A stretch of DNA of 51,080 nucleotides, taken from the NCBI RefSeq assembly GCF_014636235.1, contig NZ_BMDZ01000041.1:1-51080 (forward strand), given 5' to 3'. The DNA is from Tistrella bauzanensis. GTDB lineage: Bacteria; Pseudomonadota; Alphaproteobacteria; Tistrellales; Tistrellaceae. The notes beneath the pieces are model-generated. The model was not told the DNA's origin. It searched no databases and worked only from the letters and a program-made list of their open reading frames with translations. The position numbers were made by a program, and so were the translations under genes. This document shows, one piece after another, positions 1-8,290 of this stretch (positions are counted from its first letter, which is position 1; each line of letters starts with the position of its first letter).

Positions 1-81
1 CTTCTCATCGCCTCCATCCGACGCACCGCACGGTTCATCGCAAGGGCTTGAAATCAATGGGTATTAGTTTTGAGTCCGACT

Positions 82-405
82 CTAAGGGGTCTTCTTGACG
101 ATCGGGTTGTTGATCACCGACGAGGTATAGGCCAGCACGGTATAGCCATCGGCCTTGGCGCGGGCGACATAGCTCTGCCCGACCACGGCGCCGCCACCGG
201 GCATGTTCTCAACGATGATCTTCTGGCCACCCAGATAATCGGAGCCCACCTCGGCGATCAGCCGGCTGGTGAAATCGACCGCACCGCCGGGCGAGAACGG
301 CACCACGATGCGCACGTTCTTCTCGGGGAATTCGGCATGAGCGGCGCCAATGCCGCCCAGGGCCAGCACGCCGCCGAACACGGCGGTCGCCAGGAGTTTC
401 ATCAT
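82..405 (-). pseudogene. Truncated TctC-type tricarboxylate-binding protein (N-terminal fragment)
   Basis: The 107 codons match the start of periplasmic solute receptors of the tripartite tricarboxylate transporter (TctC/Bug) family. There is a signal peptide (basic start, hydrophobic core, AHA cleavage region near residue 22), then the family N-terminal strand with VRIVVPFSPGG and a G-G-x-V-V-G-Q segment. TctC proteins are usually about 320 residues. Here the frame stops after VKKTP, where the family continues, so about two thirds is missing and no downstream piece lies in the window. The start at 405 (ATG-ATG) is chosen because a GGAAGG ribosome site lies 9 bases upstream; a start at 432 is possible but would precede the signal peptide. 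No tctA or tctB is adjacent. Most likely a remnant cut by a rearrangement at about position 80. Confidence 0.75.
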
Positions 406-1125
406 CTGTCGGGGCCTTCCCTTGAGTGTCATCCGCCCGGGCCGAACACCGTCCTCGTTTCCCCCTCGGACACGGCCGGCGGTTCGAGCTGATCCTAAGG
501 CCGGCTCTCTTTCAAAAAAAATTCAAAAAAACATCCGACTCATAAACTTAACTAATGTATTGACCGCCAGATCGGCGGGGCAGCAGTGCTGACGCAAATT
601 CGCCATCGAAACCATGCGGCCCCGGGCTCCGGGCCATGGCCGTCGTGGCGCACGGCACCAGGGCCGGTATCGCTGTCATTGTCGTGCCACGATTATCCGT
701 GGGCCAACGATCCGCGACCAGCATCCGACTGAGACAATGCCGGCAGACGGGCGGGTGTGCGCCGCCTGCGCACCAGCCGCGGAATTATTTCACCTGATGC
801 ACCGGGCAGGCCATGGCTGTATTTCTGCACAGCGGTAATTCGATAGAGCACCGGTCGATCGGGTCACCGCCGACGCGACACAGAATGCGACTACTTCTTA
901 GAATTATTCCTATGTGATTGCTTGAACACAGAGTGCGTTCAGCCGGCTGACGTGACGGATAACCCTCGCATCCGGCCACGCCAGCCAGGCATCGGCATAC
1001 AATAAGATGCTAATCAGCCCAATGGTATTGGAATATCTGCGGATGCTAAAAGCCCCGATCTCCGCCCTATACAGTCGTTTTATACAACCATTAGTAAATT
1101 TTCTAAGCTTTTCACCATCCCTTAC

Positions 1126-1154
1126 TTGACGCTCCGGACAACAGGCCGCATCCT
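1126..1154 (+). promoter_or_regulatory. Possible promoter of candidate small RNA
   Basis: TTGACG at 1126-1131 is followed after 17 bases by CATCCT at 1149-1154. The -35 element is 5 of 6 to consensus; the -10 element is only 3 of 6. It lies about 70 bases upstream of an intrinsic terminator with no reading frame between, which is the main reason to propose it. Confidence 0.3.
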
Positions 1155-1160
1155 CGGTCG

Positions 1161-1256
1161 GGACGGCAGGGAGGGATGACGACACGCCTTGTCCGTCGAC
1201 TGGGTAACCGGCTTAAACTTTGCGGGCGCCGTTCATTGGACAGCGCCCGCTTTTTT
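1161..1256 (+). ncRNA. Candidate small RNA ending in an intrinsic terminator
   Basis: An orphan Rho-independent terminator (1222-1256) on the plus strand has no protein gene upstream in the same direction. The segment before it can form a second hairpin, GACGG at 1162-1166 with CCGTC at 1193-1197, whose loop holds a purine-rich GGGAGGG. A TTGACG -35 element lies just upstream. This is the layout of a roughly 95-nt trans-acting small RNA. I cannot assign it to a known family. A short peptide frame starting TTG at 1189 reads through the terminator and is unlikely. The assignment rests on structure only. Confidence 0.35.
1222..1256 (+). terminator. Intrinsic terminator
   Basis: Arms GCGGGCGC (1222-1229) and GCGCCCGC (1243-1250) form a perfect 8-bp GC stem with a 13-base loop, followed at once by six T residues (1251-1256). 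The T-run is only on the plus-strand side, so it terminates rightward transcription. Confidence 0.8.
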
Positions 1257-1367
1257 CGGCCCGGCTGCGCTGCCGCATCGCCCTCCGCCACGTCGCAAAT
1301 GCCATGGCCGATGCAATTTCGCACAGCAGCATAAACTGTTCCGGATGCCGGACCAGTTGCCCGGCGG

Positions 1368-1964
1368 TCAGGCCGTGCTGCCACCATGGGTGGCGGCGGC
1401 GGCGCTGCTTTCGCGCCCCTCGATCACCGCCACGGTCGCACGTCCGGTGGCGACCAGCCGGGGGGCCCTGCCCTGGGCCAGAACGTGCACGCGCGCTTCA
1501 ACGGTGGTCAGGCGACGGCCGGCACGCACCACACGCGCATCGGCGACAAGCTGGCCACCGGTGGCGGCGGCCAGCAGCGACACGCCGTAATCGGCCGTCA
1601 TCACGCCATGCCCCAGCGGCGCCATGGTGCCCGCCGCGGCGGCACAGGCATTGTCGATCAGAAAGCCGATCACGCCGCCATGGAAGACGCCGTGGTTCTG
1701 CATCAACTCAGGGCGCGCCGTCACCAACAACTGGCAGCGCCCGGCACCTATGCCGGTGATCGTGGCACCGACCAGGGCCATGAACCCCTGCGCTCCCAGT
1801 CCGGCGCGCACCCGCTTTTCCTGAACCGGATCCAGGACGGTGTCGGGCAGCGCCCCCCATGGATCGAAATCATCATGACTGTCGGCATTCCCGGCTGGCA
1901 CGGCGGGGGCCGCCGCGGCAGGGGCCGGCGCGGCAGGGATGGTGGACGGTGCATTCTGAGCCAC
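1368..1964 (-). CDS. PaaI-family hotdog-fold thioesterase
   Basis: The protein has a single hotdog domain over roughly residues 60-185. It carries the PaaI/YdiI-type catalytic segment QNHGVFHGGVIGFLIDNAC, with the HGG turn and downstream Asp expected for acyl-CoA thioesterases of this clan. The predicted role is hydrolysis of an aryl- or acyl-CoA thioester in the cytoplasm; the substrate cannot be read from sequence. The frame is open upstream to 2108, but I place the start at GTG 1964, where GGGGAG sits 9 bases upstream. That gives 198 residues, still with a 35-residue Ala/Pro-rich N-terminal tail of low complexity. It is transcribed alone, with no paa genes nearby. Family assignment is secure; start and substrate are not. 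Confidence 0.8.
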   Translation of the reverse strand: MAQNAPSTIPAAPAPAAAAPAVPAGNADSHDDFDPWGALPDTVLDPVQEKRVRAGLGAQGFMALVGATITGIGAGRCQLLVTARPELMQNHGVFHGGVIGFLIDNACAAAAGTMAPLGHGVMTADYGVSLLAAATGGQLVADARVVRAGRRLTTVEARVHVLAQGRAPRLVATGRATVAVIEGRESSAAAATHGGSTA

Positions 1965-2713
1965 GGCGGCGCTCTCCCCGGCAGGTTTCGCGTAAAGGGC
2001 CAAACGCCCTGGTCGAAGATTAACCCACTGGCGATCCCCAAGGCGAATCCTGGTGCCAGACTGTGCGACAGAATGACGCCGCGACAGTCTGGCAATTGCG
2101 GGGCCCACCCTGCTTCCGCAATAGTCCGGCCATGGCGCGATGCAGCAAAATAGCCCAGAACAGGGCGCACCGTCGGTTCGGTAACAGACCCATCATGGCT
2201 TCGGTCATGGTGGCTTCTGGTGTTGCCCATATGTCCGGCATCACCGAAAACATGGCTGCCGGACTGCCGGATGTCGTTCTATCTCCGGGACTTGTACCGG
2301 CGTCACGCCCGCCGCCCTGAACCCGACCACCCACCCTGCCGATCACGCAGATCCGGATGGCCGCATATCGATGCGGCCGGACAGGATTTTGTCATGCCTA
2401 TTGCGCCGCAACATAACACGCCGCCGGCGCGCCCGGCGATCTGGTCCATCACAACACACACTCCTAAGCCGTGGGTCGCGGAACGACAGAAACCGGCACG
2501 CCACGACCAGAACAACGGCGGCCAGGATCATCAGTGGGGTCACGAGATGCGGTCTCCCGTCACCATGTCACGGACTATCCGTGAACGTGTCGACATATGT
2601 TTCGCCAGGATAATCGTTCGTCAAGACAAACGGGCGCCGGCATCTCCGTCGTCAGTCTCTGACTGCCTCGCATTCCATCACCAGTCCGGATGCGCTGTAC
2701 GGGAGATCACGGG
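1965..2713. other. Intergenic region upstream of the cbb3 operon
   Basis: About 750 bases between the divergent thioesterase and ccoN. It should hold the cco promoter; one candidate is given separately. I searched by eye for an FNR/Anr-type box (TTGAT-N4-ATCAA) and did not find one. A weak small frame on the minus strand (2343-2543, GTG start, GGGAG 10 bases upstream) would encode 66 residues with one hydrophobic N-terminal helix followed by an Arg-rich tail. I do not call it as a gene. Confidence 0.5.
2389..2417 (+). promoter_or_regulatory. Possible promoter of the cco operon
   Basis: TTGTCA (2389-2394), a 17-base spacer and CATAAC (2412-2417) give 5/6 and 4/6 matches to the sigma-70 consensus. 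This would leave a leader of nearly 300 bases before ccoN, which is long, so the true promoter may be elsewhere. Confidence 0.3.
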
Positions 2714-4231
2714 ATGACTGCAATCACCGCAACCGGCGCCATCGGAGCCACGGCATCATCGCCGGTCAGCAGCACCGCAATTGCCGGCTACAACGAAGCG
2801 ATCGTGCGCCGCTTCACCATCGCCACGGTGTTCTGGGGCGTGTTCGGGTTTGCCGCCGGCACCTGGGTCGCCACCCTGCTGGCCTTCCCTGAGCTGAACA
2901 TCGGCCTGGAGGGCAGTTTCGGCCGGTTGCGGCCGGTGCACACCTCGGCCGTCATCCTGGGTTTTGCCGGCAACGCCCTGTTCGCGACCTCGTTCTACGT
3001 CGTGCAGCGCACCTGCCGTACAGGGCTGTGGGGCGGTCCGCGTCTGGCCAATGCGGTGTTCTGGGGCTATCAGGCCTTCCTGATCATAGCACTCAGCGGC
3101 TATGTCATGGGCATCACCCAGAGCCGGGAATATGCCGAGCCGGAATGGTATGCCGATATCTGGCTGACCCTGGTCTGGGTCGGCTATCTGGCGATCTTCG
3201 TGGGCACGCTGGCCACCCGCCGCGAGCCCCATATCTATGTCGCGAACTGGTTCTTCCTCGCATACATCATCACCGTCGCGGTCCTGCACATCATCAATAA
3301 CCTGGCGATGCCGGTGTCGTTCGTCGGCACCAAGAGCTATTCGGCGTTCTCAGGCGTCCAGGATGCGCTGATCCAGTGGTGGTACGGCCATAACATGGTC
3401 GGCTTCCTGCTCACCGCCGGCTTTATCGGCGTGATGTATTACTTCGTGCCCAAACAGGCCGAGCGGCCGATCTATTCCTATCGGCTGTCGATCGTCCATT
3501 TCTGGGCACTGATCTTCCTCTATATCTGGGCGGGGCCCCATCACCTGCACTACACCGCCCTGCCCGACTGGGCGCAGACGCTGGGCGCCGCCTTTTCGAT
3601 CATGCTGTGGATGCCGTCCTGGGGCGGCATGATCAACGGCATCATGACGCTGTCCGGCGCCTGGGGCCGCCTGCGGACCGACCCGATCCTGCGCTTCCTG
3701 GTGGTCGCCGTCGCCTTCTATGGCATGGCCACCTTCGAAGGTCCGCTGATGGCGCTGAAGCCGGTCAACGCGCTCAGCCACTATACCGACTGGACCGTCG
3801 GTCACGTCCATTCCGGCGCGCTGGGCTGGGTGGCGTTCATGACCTTCGGCGCGCTCTATTACCTGGTGCCCCGGCTGTGGAACCGGCCGCTCTGGTCGCT
3901 GCGGCTGGTGGAATGGCACTTCTGGATCGCCTCGCTCGCCATCGTGCTCTACATCACCGCGATGTGGGTGTCGGGCATCGCCCAGGGGCTGATGTGGCGC
4001 GCCTATGACGAATTCGGCTTCCTGCGCTACAGCTTCGCCGACAGCGTCGCGATGCTGCATCCCTATTACGTCACCCGCGCGCTGGGCGGCCTGTTCTATC
4101 TGATCGGCGGCCTGCTGTTCGCCTTCAACATCATCATGACCATCCGCCAGCCGGCGCCGGTTGCAGCCGCGGAGGGCGCCGCGATTGCGGGCGCTGCCCC
4201 GGCACCGCTGCGCCACCCTGCCGGTTCGTGA
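2714..4231 (+). CDS. ccoN: cbb3-type cytochrome c oxidase subunit I
   Basis: Catalytic subunit of the high-affinity cbb3 terminal oxidase, an integral inner-membrane protein that reduces O2 to water and pumps protons. The 505 residues have the family's many membrane helices and the expected metal ligands. His76 (RPVHTSAV) and His366 bind low-spin heme b, His226 (WWYGH) with His276/His277 (GPHH) bind CuB, and His364 (VGHVH) binds high-spin heme b3. The start ATG 2714 has GGGAG 9 bases upstream; an in-frame ATG at 2690 lacks a site. It is the first gene of ccoNOQPGH, and the ccoO start follows 19 bases after its stop. The length is normal for the family. No oddities were seen. Confidence 0.97.
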   Translation: MTAITATGAIGATASSPVSSTAIAGYNEAIVRRFTIATVFWGVFGFAAGTWVATLLAFPELNIGLEGSFGRLRPVHTSAVILGFAGNALFATSFYVVQRTCRTGLWGGPRLANAVFWGYQAFLIIALSGYVMGITQSREYAEPEWYADIWLTLVWVGYLAIFVGTLATRREPHIYVANWFFLAYIITVAVLHIINNLAMPVSFVGTKSYSAFSGVQDALIQWWYGHNMVGFLLTAGFIGVMYYFVPKQAERPIYSYRLSIVHFWALIFLYIWAGPHHLHYTALPDWAQTLGAAFSIMLWMPSWGGMINGIMTLSGAWGRLRTDPILRFLVVAVAFYGMATFEGPLMALKPVNALSHYTDWTVGHVHSGALGWVAFMTFGALYYLVPRLWNRPLWSLRLVEWHFWIASLAIVLYITAMWVSGIAQGLMWRAYDEFGFLRYSFADSVAMLHPYYVTRALGGLFYLIGGLLFAFNIIMTIRQPAPVAAAEGAAIAGAAPAPLRHPAGS

Positions 4232-4250
4232 CGCGGAGAACGCAAAGCCG

Positions 4251-5012
4251 ATGCCCCGGTTCAATCACGCCCGCATCGAACGCAGCACCTCGCTGCTGTT
4301 CATCCTCACCTTCATGATCATCTCGATCGGCGGACTGGTCGAGATCGTGCCGCTGTTCAAGGTGGAAAGCACGGTCACGCCGGTTGAAGGCGTGCGCCCC
4401 TATACGCCGCTGGAACAGCTTGGCCGCAATATCTACACCCGCGAAGGCTGCTATGCCTGCCACAGTCAGATGATCCGGCCGTTCCGCGACGAGGTGGAGC
4501 GCTATGGCCATTACTCGATCGCGGCCGAGAGCATGTACGACCATCCCTTCCTGTGGGGATCGAAGCGCACCGGCCCCGATCTCGCCCGGGTCGGCCTGAA
4601 ATACTCGAACGAGTGGCAGGTGGCGCATCTGGTCGATCCACGCAGCGTGGTGCCGGTGTCGATCATGCCCGCCTATGGCGAACTGCTCGACCGCGACATC
4701 GACCCCACCGTCGCCGACGGCCATCTGAGCGCGCTGCGCAAGGTGGGCGTGCCCTACAGCCAGGAGATGATCGCCCGGGCCGAAGCGGATCTGCGCGCCC
4801 AGGCCACCGGCCAGGATGCCGATGCCCTGCGCGCCCGCTATCCCGGCGCCAAGATCGGCGATTATGACGGCCAGCCCGACCGGATCACCGAGATGGATGC
4901 GGTGGTCGCCTATCTCCAGGTTCTGGGCACGATGGTCGATTTCTCGGATGTGCGGCTGGAAACCGGCATCGGCGCCGGCATCGCCGGGTCGAGCGTGGAG
5001 GCCGGCAGATGA
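4251..5012 (+). CDS. ccoO: cbb3-type cytochrome c oxidase subunit II (mono-heme cytochrome c)
   Basis: Membrane-anchored mono-heme cytochrome c that passes electrons from CcoP to CcoN. An N-terminal helix (about residues 14-35) anchors it, and a covalent heme site CYACH lies at residues 67-71, followed by the family signature SQMIRPF. A distal Met ligand is expected in the MPAYGEL segment. The open frame extends upstream into ccoN, but the start at 4251 (MPRFNHAR) matches the family N-terminus and has GCGGAGAA upstream, giving 253 residues. Its stop overlaps the ccoQ start (ATGA), indicating translational coupling. It is required for a functional oxidase in known systems. Confidence 0.96.
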   Translation: MPRFNHARIERSTSLLFILTFMIISIGGLVEIVPLFKVESTVTPVEGVRPYTPLEQLGRNIYTREGCYACHSQMIRPFRDEVERYGHYSIAAESMYDHPFLWGSKRTGPDLARVGLKYSNEWQVAHLVDPRSVVPVSIMPAYGELLDRDIDPTVADGHLSALRKVGVPYSQEMIARAEADLRAQATGQDADALRARYPGAKIGDYDGQPDRITEMDAVVAYLQVLGTMVDFSDVRLETGIGAGIAGSSVEAGR

Positions 5013-5176
5013 TCGATGCCTTGAGCGCCCTGATCTACCAGTACTGGCTGGTCGCGGCCGTGTTGCTGTTCGCCGTGATCCTGGTCCGGACCTTCCGGCC
5101 GTCGGCGCGCGACCGGATGAAAGACCACGCCCGGATTCCGTTCGCCCTGAAGGATGACGACCATGGCCAGCCCTGA
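5009..5176 (+). CDS. ccoQ: cbb3-type oxidase small subunit CcoQ/FixQ
   Basis: A 55-residue protein too short for most gene finders. It has one membrane helix (about residues 12-28, [15 protein letters not shown]), then a basic Arg-rich stretch and a charged tail ending KDDDHGQP, the usual FixQ/CcoQ layout. In other bacteria CcoQ stabilises the interaction of CcoP with the CcoNO core. It starts at the ATGA overlap with ccoO and overlaps the ccoP start by 14 bases, so ccoO, ccoQ and ccoP are translationally linked. Identification rests on position and topology more than on sequence, as this family is poorly conserved. Confidence 0.85.
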   Translation: MIDALSALIYQYWLVAAVLLFAVILVRTFRPSARDRMKDHARIPFALKDDDHGQP

Positions 5177-6050
5177 TCATCACGAGCGGCCGGAACGCGA
5201 CGACCTGACCGGACGCTATACCACCGGCCATGAATGGGACGGCATCAAGGAATTGTCGACGCCGATCCCCGGCTGGTGGGTGGGCGTGTTCCTGGTCTCG
5301 ATCGCCGTGGCCCTGCTCTACATGTATCTCTACCCGTCCTTTGCCACGACCGAACGCTATTACGAAGGCGCGCTCGGCTATAGCAGCGCCGAGGAGCTGG
5401 TCAAGGACGTCACGGCGGCACGCGCCGCCCAGGCCGGTATGCGCAATGCCCTGGTCGCGGCACCGATCGAGAGCATCGAGGCCGACGACGCGCTCAGGCG
5501 CTTTGCCACCGCCGGCGGTCAGGCGGCGTTCAACGAGAACTGCGCCGCCTGCCATGGCGTGGGCGCCGGTGGACAGGCCGGGCAGTTCCCGGCGCTGGTC
5601 GATGACGACTGGATCTGGGGTGGCCAGATCACCGACATCCGCCAGACCATTCTCTATGGCATCCGCTCCGATCATCCCGACACCCGCCAGTCGATGATGC
5701 CGGGCTTCGGCGAGATCCTGCCGCCAGACCAGATCGATCAGGCGGCGGCCTATGTGAAGACCCTGGCCGATCCGGCGCAGGCCGGCAGCCGTGCGGCCAT
5801 GCCGGGTGCCGCCGTCTTCGCGCAGAACTGCGCCGCCTGCCATGGCGAGACCGGCGGCGGGGGCCGCGATTTCGGCGCGCCACGCCTGGATGACGCGATC
5901 TGGCTGTATGGCGGCAGCACCGATGCTATCCGCCGCCAGATCGCCCATCCCCGCATGGGCGTGATGCCGGCCTTCGGCGAGCGGCTGGACGAAGCGACGG
6001 TGCGGATGATCGCGGTCTATGTCCACACGCTGGGCGGGGGTGAGAAATGA
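5163..6050 (+). CDS. ccoP: cbb3-type cytochrome c oxidase subunit III (di-heme cytochrome c)
   Basis: Di-heme cytochrome c subunit that receives electrons from the bc1 complex or soluble cytochromes and hands them to CcoO. An N-terminal FixP segment with one membrane helix (about residues 37-58, starting GWWVGVFLV) is followed by two cytochrome c domains, each with a heme-binding motif: CAACH at 127-131 and CAACH at 223-227. Axial Met candidates lie in the SMMPGFGE and GVMPAFGE segments. ATG 5163 is preferred over ATG 5154 because AAGGA at 5150-5154 is then 8 bases away. The 295 residues are the usual length. The stop overlaps the ccoG start as ATGA. Confidence 0.96.
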   Translation: MASPDHHERPERDDLTGRYTTGHEWDGIKELSTPIPGWWVGVFLVSIAVALLYMYLYPSFATTERYYEGALGYSSAEELVKDVTAARAAQAGMRNALVAAPIESIEADDALRRFATAGGQAAFNENCAACHGVGAGGQAGQFPALVDDDWIWGGQITDIRQTILYGIRSDHPDTRQSMMPGFGEILPPDQIDQAAAYVKTLADPAQAGSRAAMPGAAVFAQNCAACHGETGGGGRDFGAPRLDDAIWLYGGSTDAIRRQIAHPRMGVMPAFGERLDEATVRMIAVYVHTLGGGEK

Positions 6051-7687
6051 CCGCAACCTCGGACCACGGCGTCTCGCCTGGCATCGCCGGCACACATGCC
6101 CCCAAGGCCGCGGCAGCACGGCGCCGCAACCGCCGGCGCCACCTGCCCCAGCCGGTGCGCGGCCATTTCCGGCGGCTGAAGACCCGGCTGATTCTGGGCT
6201 TTCTGGCGATCTTCTTCCTGGTGCCCTTCCTGCGCTGGGATCGGGGGCCGGGGCTGCCGGATCAGGCGGTGCTGTTCGACCTGCCCGGTCGGCGGCTGTT
6301 CGTCTTCGGTCTGGAATTCTGGCCGCAGGATCTGCCGATCGCGGTGGGGCTGATGGTGGCGGGCGCCTTCGGGCTGTTCTATGCCACCAGCCTGTCGGGC
6401 CGGGTCTGGTGCGGCTTCGCCTGCCCGCAGACGGTGTGGACCGATATCTTCGGCGGCATCGGGCGGCTGGCGCACCGGCTGGCCCGGGGCCATCAGGCGC
6501 GGGTCCGGCCGATCACGCTCGCGCTGTCGGCGATTGTGGCGGTTGCCACCGGTATCGGCTTCACTGCGTGGTTTGTCGACGCGCCAAGCCTTGCCGGCCG
6601 ACTGCTGTCGGGCGATCTGCCGGGGGCTGCTTATGGCACCATTCTGGTCATCGCCGGCTTCACCTATGTTCTGGGCGCCCACGCCCAGGAACGGGTGTGC
6701 CTGCACATGTGCCCCTGGCCGCGCTTCCAGTCGGCCCTGCTCGACCGCGACAGCCTGGTGGTGACCTATCGTGCCGCACGGGGTGAGCCGCGCGCCCGCA
6801 AGCGGGTGGCGCTGCGCCCCGATCTGCTGGCCACACCCGCGGCGGCGGCGACCGCGCCGATGGCACAGGTGACAGCCTTCGCCGTCGCCGCCGATGGCCG
6901 CGTCGGGCTGGCGCCGGATGCCGTGGCCGGCCGCGGTGACTGCGTCGATTGCGGCCGCTGCGTTCAGGTCTGCCCCACCGGCATCGATATCCGCGACGGA
7001 TTGCAGATGGGCTGCATTGGTTGCGGCCTGTGCATCGATGCCTGCGACGAGGTGATGACCCGCATCGACCGGCCGACCGGGCTGATCCGCTTCGATGCCG
7101 AACAGGCCGATCCGGCACCGATGGCGCCGCCGGCACGTATCGGGCTGTTTCAGCCCAAGGCGATGGTGTTCGGCGCGGCCATGGTCGCGGCCCTGCTTGC
7201 AGTCACCATCGGCGTCACCCGCATGACGGCGGTGCAGATCGATGTCGAGCCGCAGAGCACACCCCGCTATGTGCTGCTGTCGGATGGCAGCGTGCGCAAC
7301 GACTATGTCGTGCGGCTGTCACATCGCCTGCCCCGGCTGGACGCGGTGACCGCCTCGGTCGACGGCATGCCGGCGGCGGAATTGCGCTTCGCGGCCGGAG
7401 ATGGCGCCGACGCCGCCCTGATGATGGTCAGCGGTCAGCGCAGTGCCGCCAACCGGCTGCTGATCACCCGGCCCCCCTTGCGCGGACAGCCGGCACATGC
7501 CGGCGAACTGCACGAACAGCCGGCACATGCCGGCGAACTGCACGAACAGCCGGCACATGCCGGCGAACTGCACGAACAGCCGGCACATGCCGGCGGGCCG
7601 CGACCGGTGACGCTGGTCTTCAACGACACGGAAACCGGCGCCGAGCTTGCCCGCGTCGACACCCGTTTCTGGGAGCCGGAGCCATGA
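6047..7687 (+). CDS. ccoG: Cytochrome c oxidase accessory protein CcoG (RdxA/FixG), with internal repeat
   Basis: Membrane iron-sulfur protein of the FixG/RdxA family, implicated elsewhere in copper reduction and handling during cbb3 assembly. It has several N-terminal membrane helices, a CxxxC motif in a membrane segment (WCGFACPQ, Cys122/Cys126), and two 4Fe-4S clusters near residues 299-335 (CVDCGRCVQVCP and CIGCGLCIDACD). A C-terminal Ig-like domain ends near DTRFWEP. At 546 residues it is slightly long because residues about 481-517 are a tandem repeat of EQPAHAGELH (30-bp unit, listed separately) inserted between two strands of the Ig-like domain. The frame is kept. It starts at the ATGA overlap with ccoP and is followed closely by ccoH. 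Assignment is secure; the effect of the insertion is unknown. Confidence 0.95.
   Translation: MTATSDHGVSPGIAGTHAPKAAAARRRNRRRHLPQPVRGHFRRLKTRLILGFLAIFFLVPFLRWDRGPGLPDQAVLFDLPGRRLFVFGLEFWPQDLPIAVGLMVAGAFGLFYATSLSGRVWCGFACPQTVWTDIFGGIGRLAHRLARGHQARVRPITLALSAIVAVATGIGFTAWFVDAPSLAGRLLSGDLPGAAYGTILVIAGFTYVLGAHAQERVCLHMCPWPRFQSALLDRDSLVVTYRAARGEPRARKRVALRPDLLATPAAAATAPMAQVTAFAVAADGRVGLAPDAVAGRGDCVDCGRCVQVCPTGIDIRDGLQMGCIGCGLCIDACDEVMTRIDRPTGLIRFDAEQADPAPMAPPARIGLFQPKAMVFGAAMVAALLAVTIGVTRMTAVQIDVEPQSTPRYVLLSDGSVRNDYVVRLSHRLPRLDAVTASVDGMPAAELRFAAGDGADAALMMVSGQRSAANRLLITRPPLRGQPAHAGELHEQPAHAGELHEQPAHAGELHEQPAHAGGPRPVTLVFNDTETGAELARVDTRFWEPEP
7487..7595 (+). repeat. 30-bp tandem repeat inside ccoG, about 3.6 copies
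   Basis: Three identical 30-bp units at 7487-7516, 7517-7546 and 7547-7576, then a partial fourth to about 7595. Each encodes the decapeptide EQPAHAGELH, so the repeat preserves frame. Every copy also contains the inverted repeat GCCGGCACATGCCGGC (7-bp arms, 2-base loop), which makes four hairpins in a row in DNA or mRNA. The perfect identity of the copies suggests recent expansion by slippage or recombination. Confidence 0.95.
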
Positions 7688-8223
7688 CCGCGCGGATCGG
7701 ACCACCCCCGCCGGTTCGGATGCCGGGCGATCCAGCCCCGCGCCCGTCGGATCGCTGGATTCCGCGCGCGATCATCGGCTTCTTTCTGGTGCTGGGATCG
7801 GTGCAGGCGGGGTTCGTGACCATCGCCTATGACAGCTTCACAGGCCTGGTCACCGACGACGCCTATGCGACCGGCCTCAGCTATGACCGGGTGCTGAAGG
7901 AACGGGCGGCCGAGGCGGCACTGGGCTGGCAGATCGATGCCCGCTATCTGCCCGATGCGACCGATCCACGGCGGGGCCGGCTGGTGATCGGTGTCGCCGA
8001 TGCCGGCGGCGTGCCGCTGGATGGCGTCGTCGTGCAGGGCGAGGCCGAACATACCGGCCGGATTCCTCAGCTCCTGCCGATCAGCTTCGCGCCGCTGGCC
8101 GGAGACGGGACCGCCATGGCCGCGCTGGCCTTCCCCAATGGCGGGCACTGGTTCATCCGGCTGAAGCTGACCCGCGGCACCGACGAGATGCGACATCTGG
8201 TCGAATTGCCGGTCATCCGCTGA
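7684..8223 (+). CDS. ccoH: FixH-family protein CcoH, cbb3 oxidase assembly
   Basis: Single-span membrane protein of the FixH family. CcoH interacts with CcoN and helps assemble the oxidase in known systems. Residues 1-25 are Pro-rich and cytoplasmic, and a membrane helix follows at about 28-48 (AIIGFFLVLGSVQAGF). The periplasmic part contains the family pattern A-Y-A-T-G-L-S-Y near residue 60 and a predicted beta-rich domain ending GGHWFIRLKLTRG. It starts at ATG 7684 with GGAG 5' of it, overlapping the ccoG stop, so it is coupled to ccoG. The 179 residues are typical. In many genomes the next gene is ccoI, a copper P-type ATPase; here it is not. Confidence 0.88.
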   Translation: MTARIGPPPPVRMPGDPAPRPSDRWIPRAIIGFFLVLGSVQAGFVTIAYDSFTGLVTDDAYATGLSYDRVLKERAAEAALGWQIDARYLPDATDPRRGRLVIGVADAGGVPLDGVVVQGEAEHTGRIPQLLPISFAPLAGDGTAMAALAFPNGGHWFIRLKLTRGTDEMRHLVELPVIR

Positions 8224-8290
8224 CACGCCATTGTCCTGGCCACGGCGCCCCCTGCCTTGCCACTGCACTCATCTGTCCGGATCTGTTCTC

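Larger units (their letters stand above)
406..1367. other. Gene-poor stretch, AT-richer than the flanks
   Basis: No convincing protein gene was found here. Short open frames exist (for example 910-1185 on the minus strand, 91 codons), but they match nothing I recognise and lack good ribosome sites. Positions 480-560 and 880-1120 are clearly richer in A+T than the surrounding genome, which suits promoter DNA or degenerate acquired DNA. The right end carries the candidate small RNA and its terminator, described separately. Confidence 0.5.

Noticed and set aside
780-910. Three GAATTA-type motifs near 782, 836 and 901
   Set aside because: They are short, irregularly spaced and AT-rich by chance in an AT-rich stretch. 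There is not enough symmetry or repetition to call an operator or repeat.
910-1185. A 91-codon minus-strand frame in the AT-richer intergenic region
   Set aside because: It has no ribosome site, recognisable motif or coding bias matching the neighbours, and it overlaps the small RNA promoter candidate.
2343-2543. A 66-residue membrane-like frame before ccoN on the minus strand
   Set aside because: It has a hydrophobic start and a weak GGGAG site, but the rest is Arg-rich shadow-like sequence and there is no operon support. It is described in the intergenic entry only.
2560-2713. Expected FNR/Anr box upstream of ccoN
   Set aside because: Searched for TTGAT-N4-ATCAA and close variants; nothing convincing was found, so no oxygen-control site is claimed.
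4134-6119. A 661-codon minus-strand open frame opposite ccoO, ccoQ and ccoP
   Set aside because: The plus-strand genes have CxxCH motifs, good starts and operon spacing. The minus frame has none of these.
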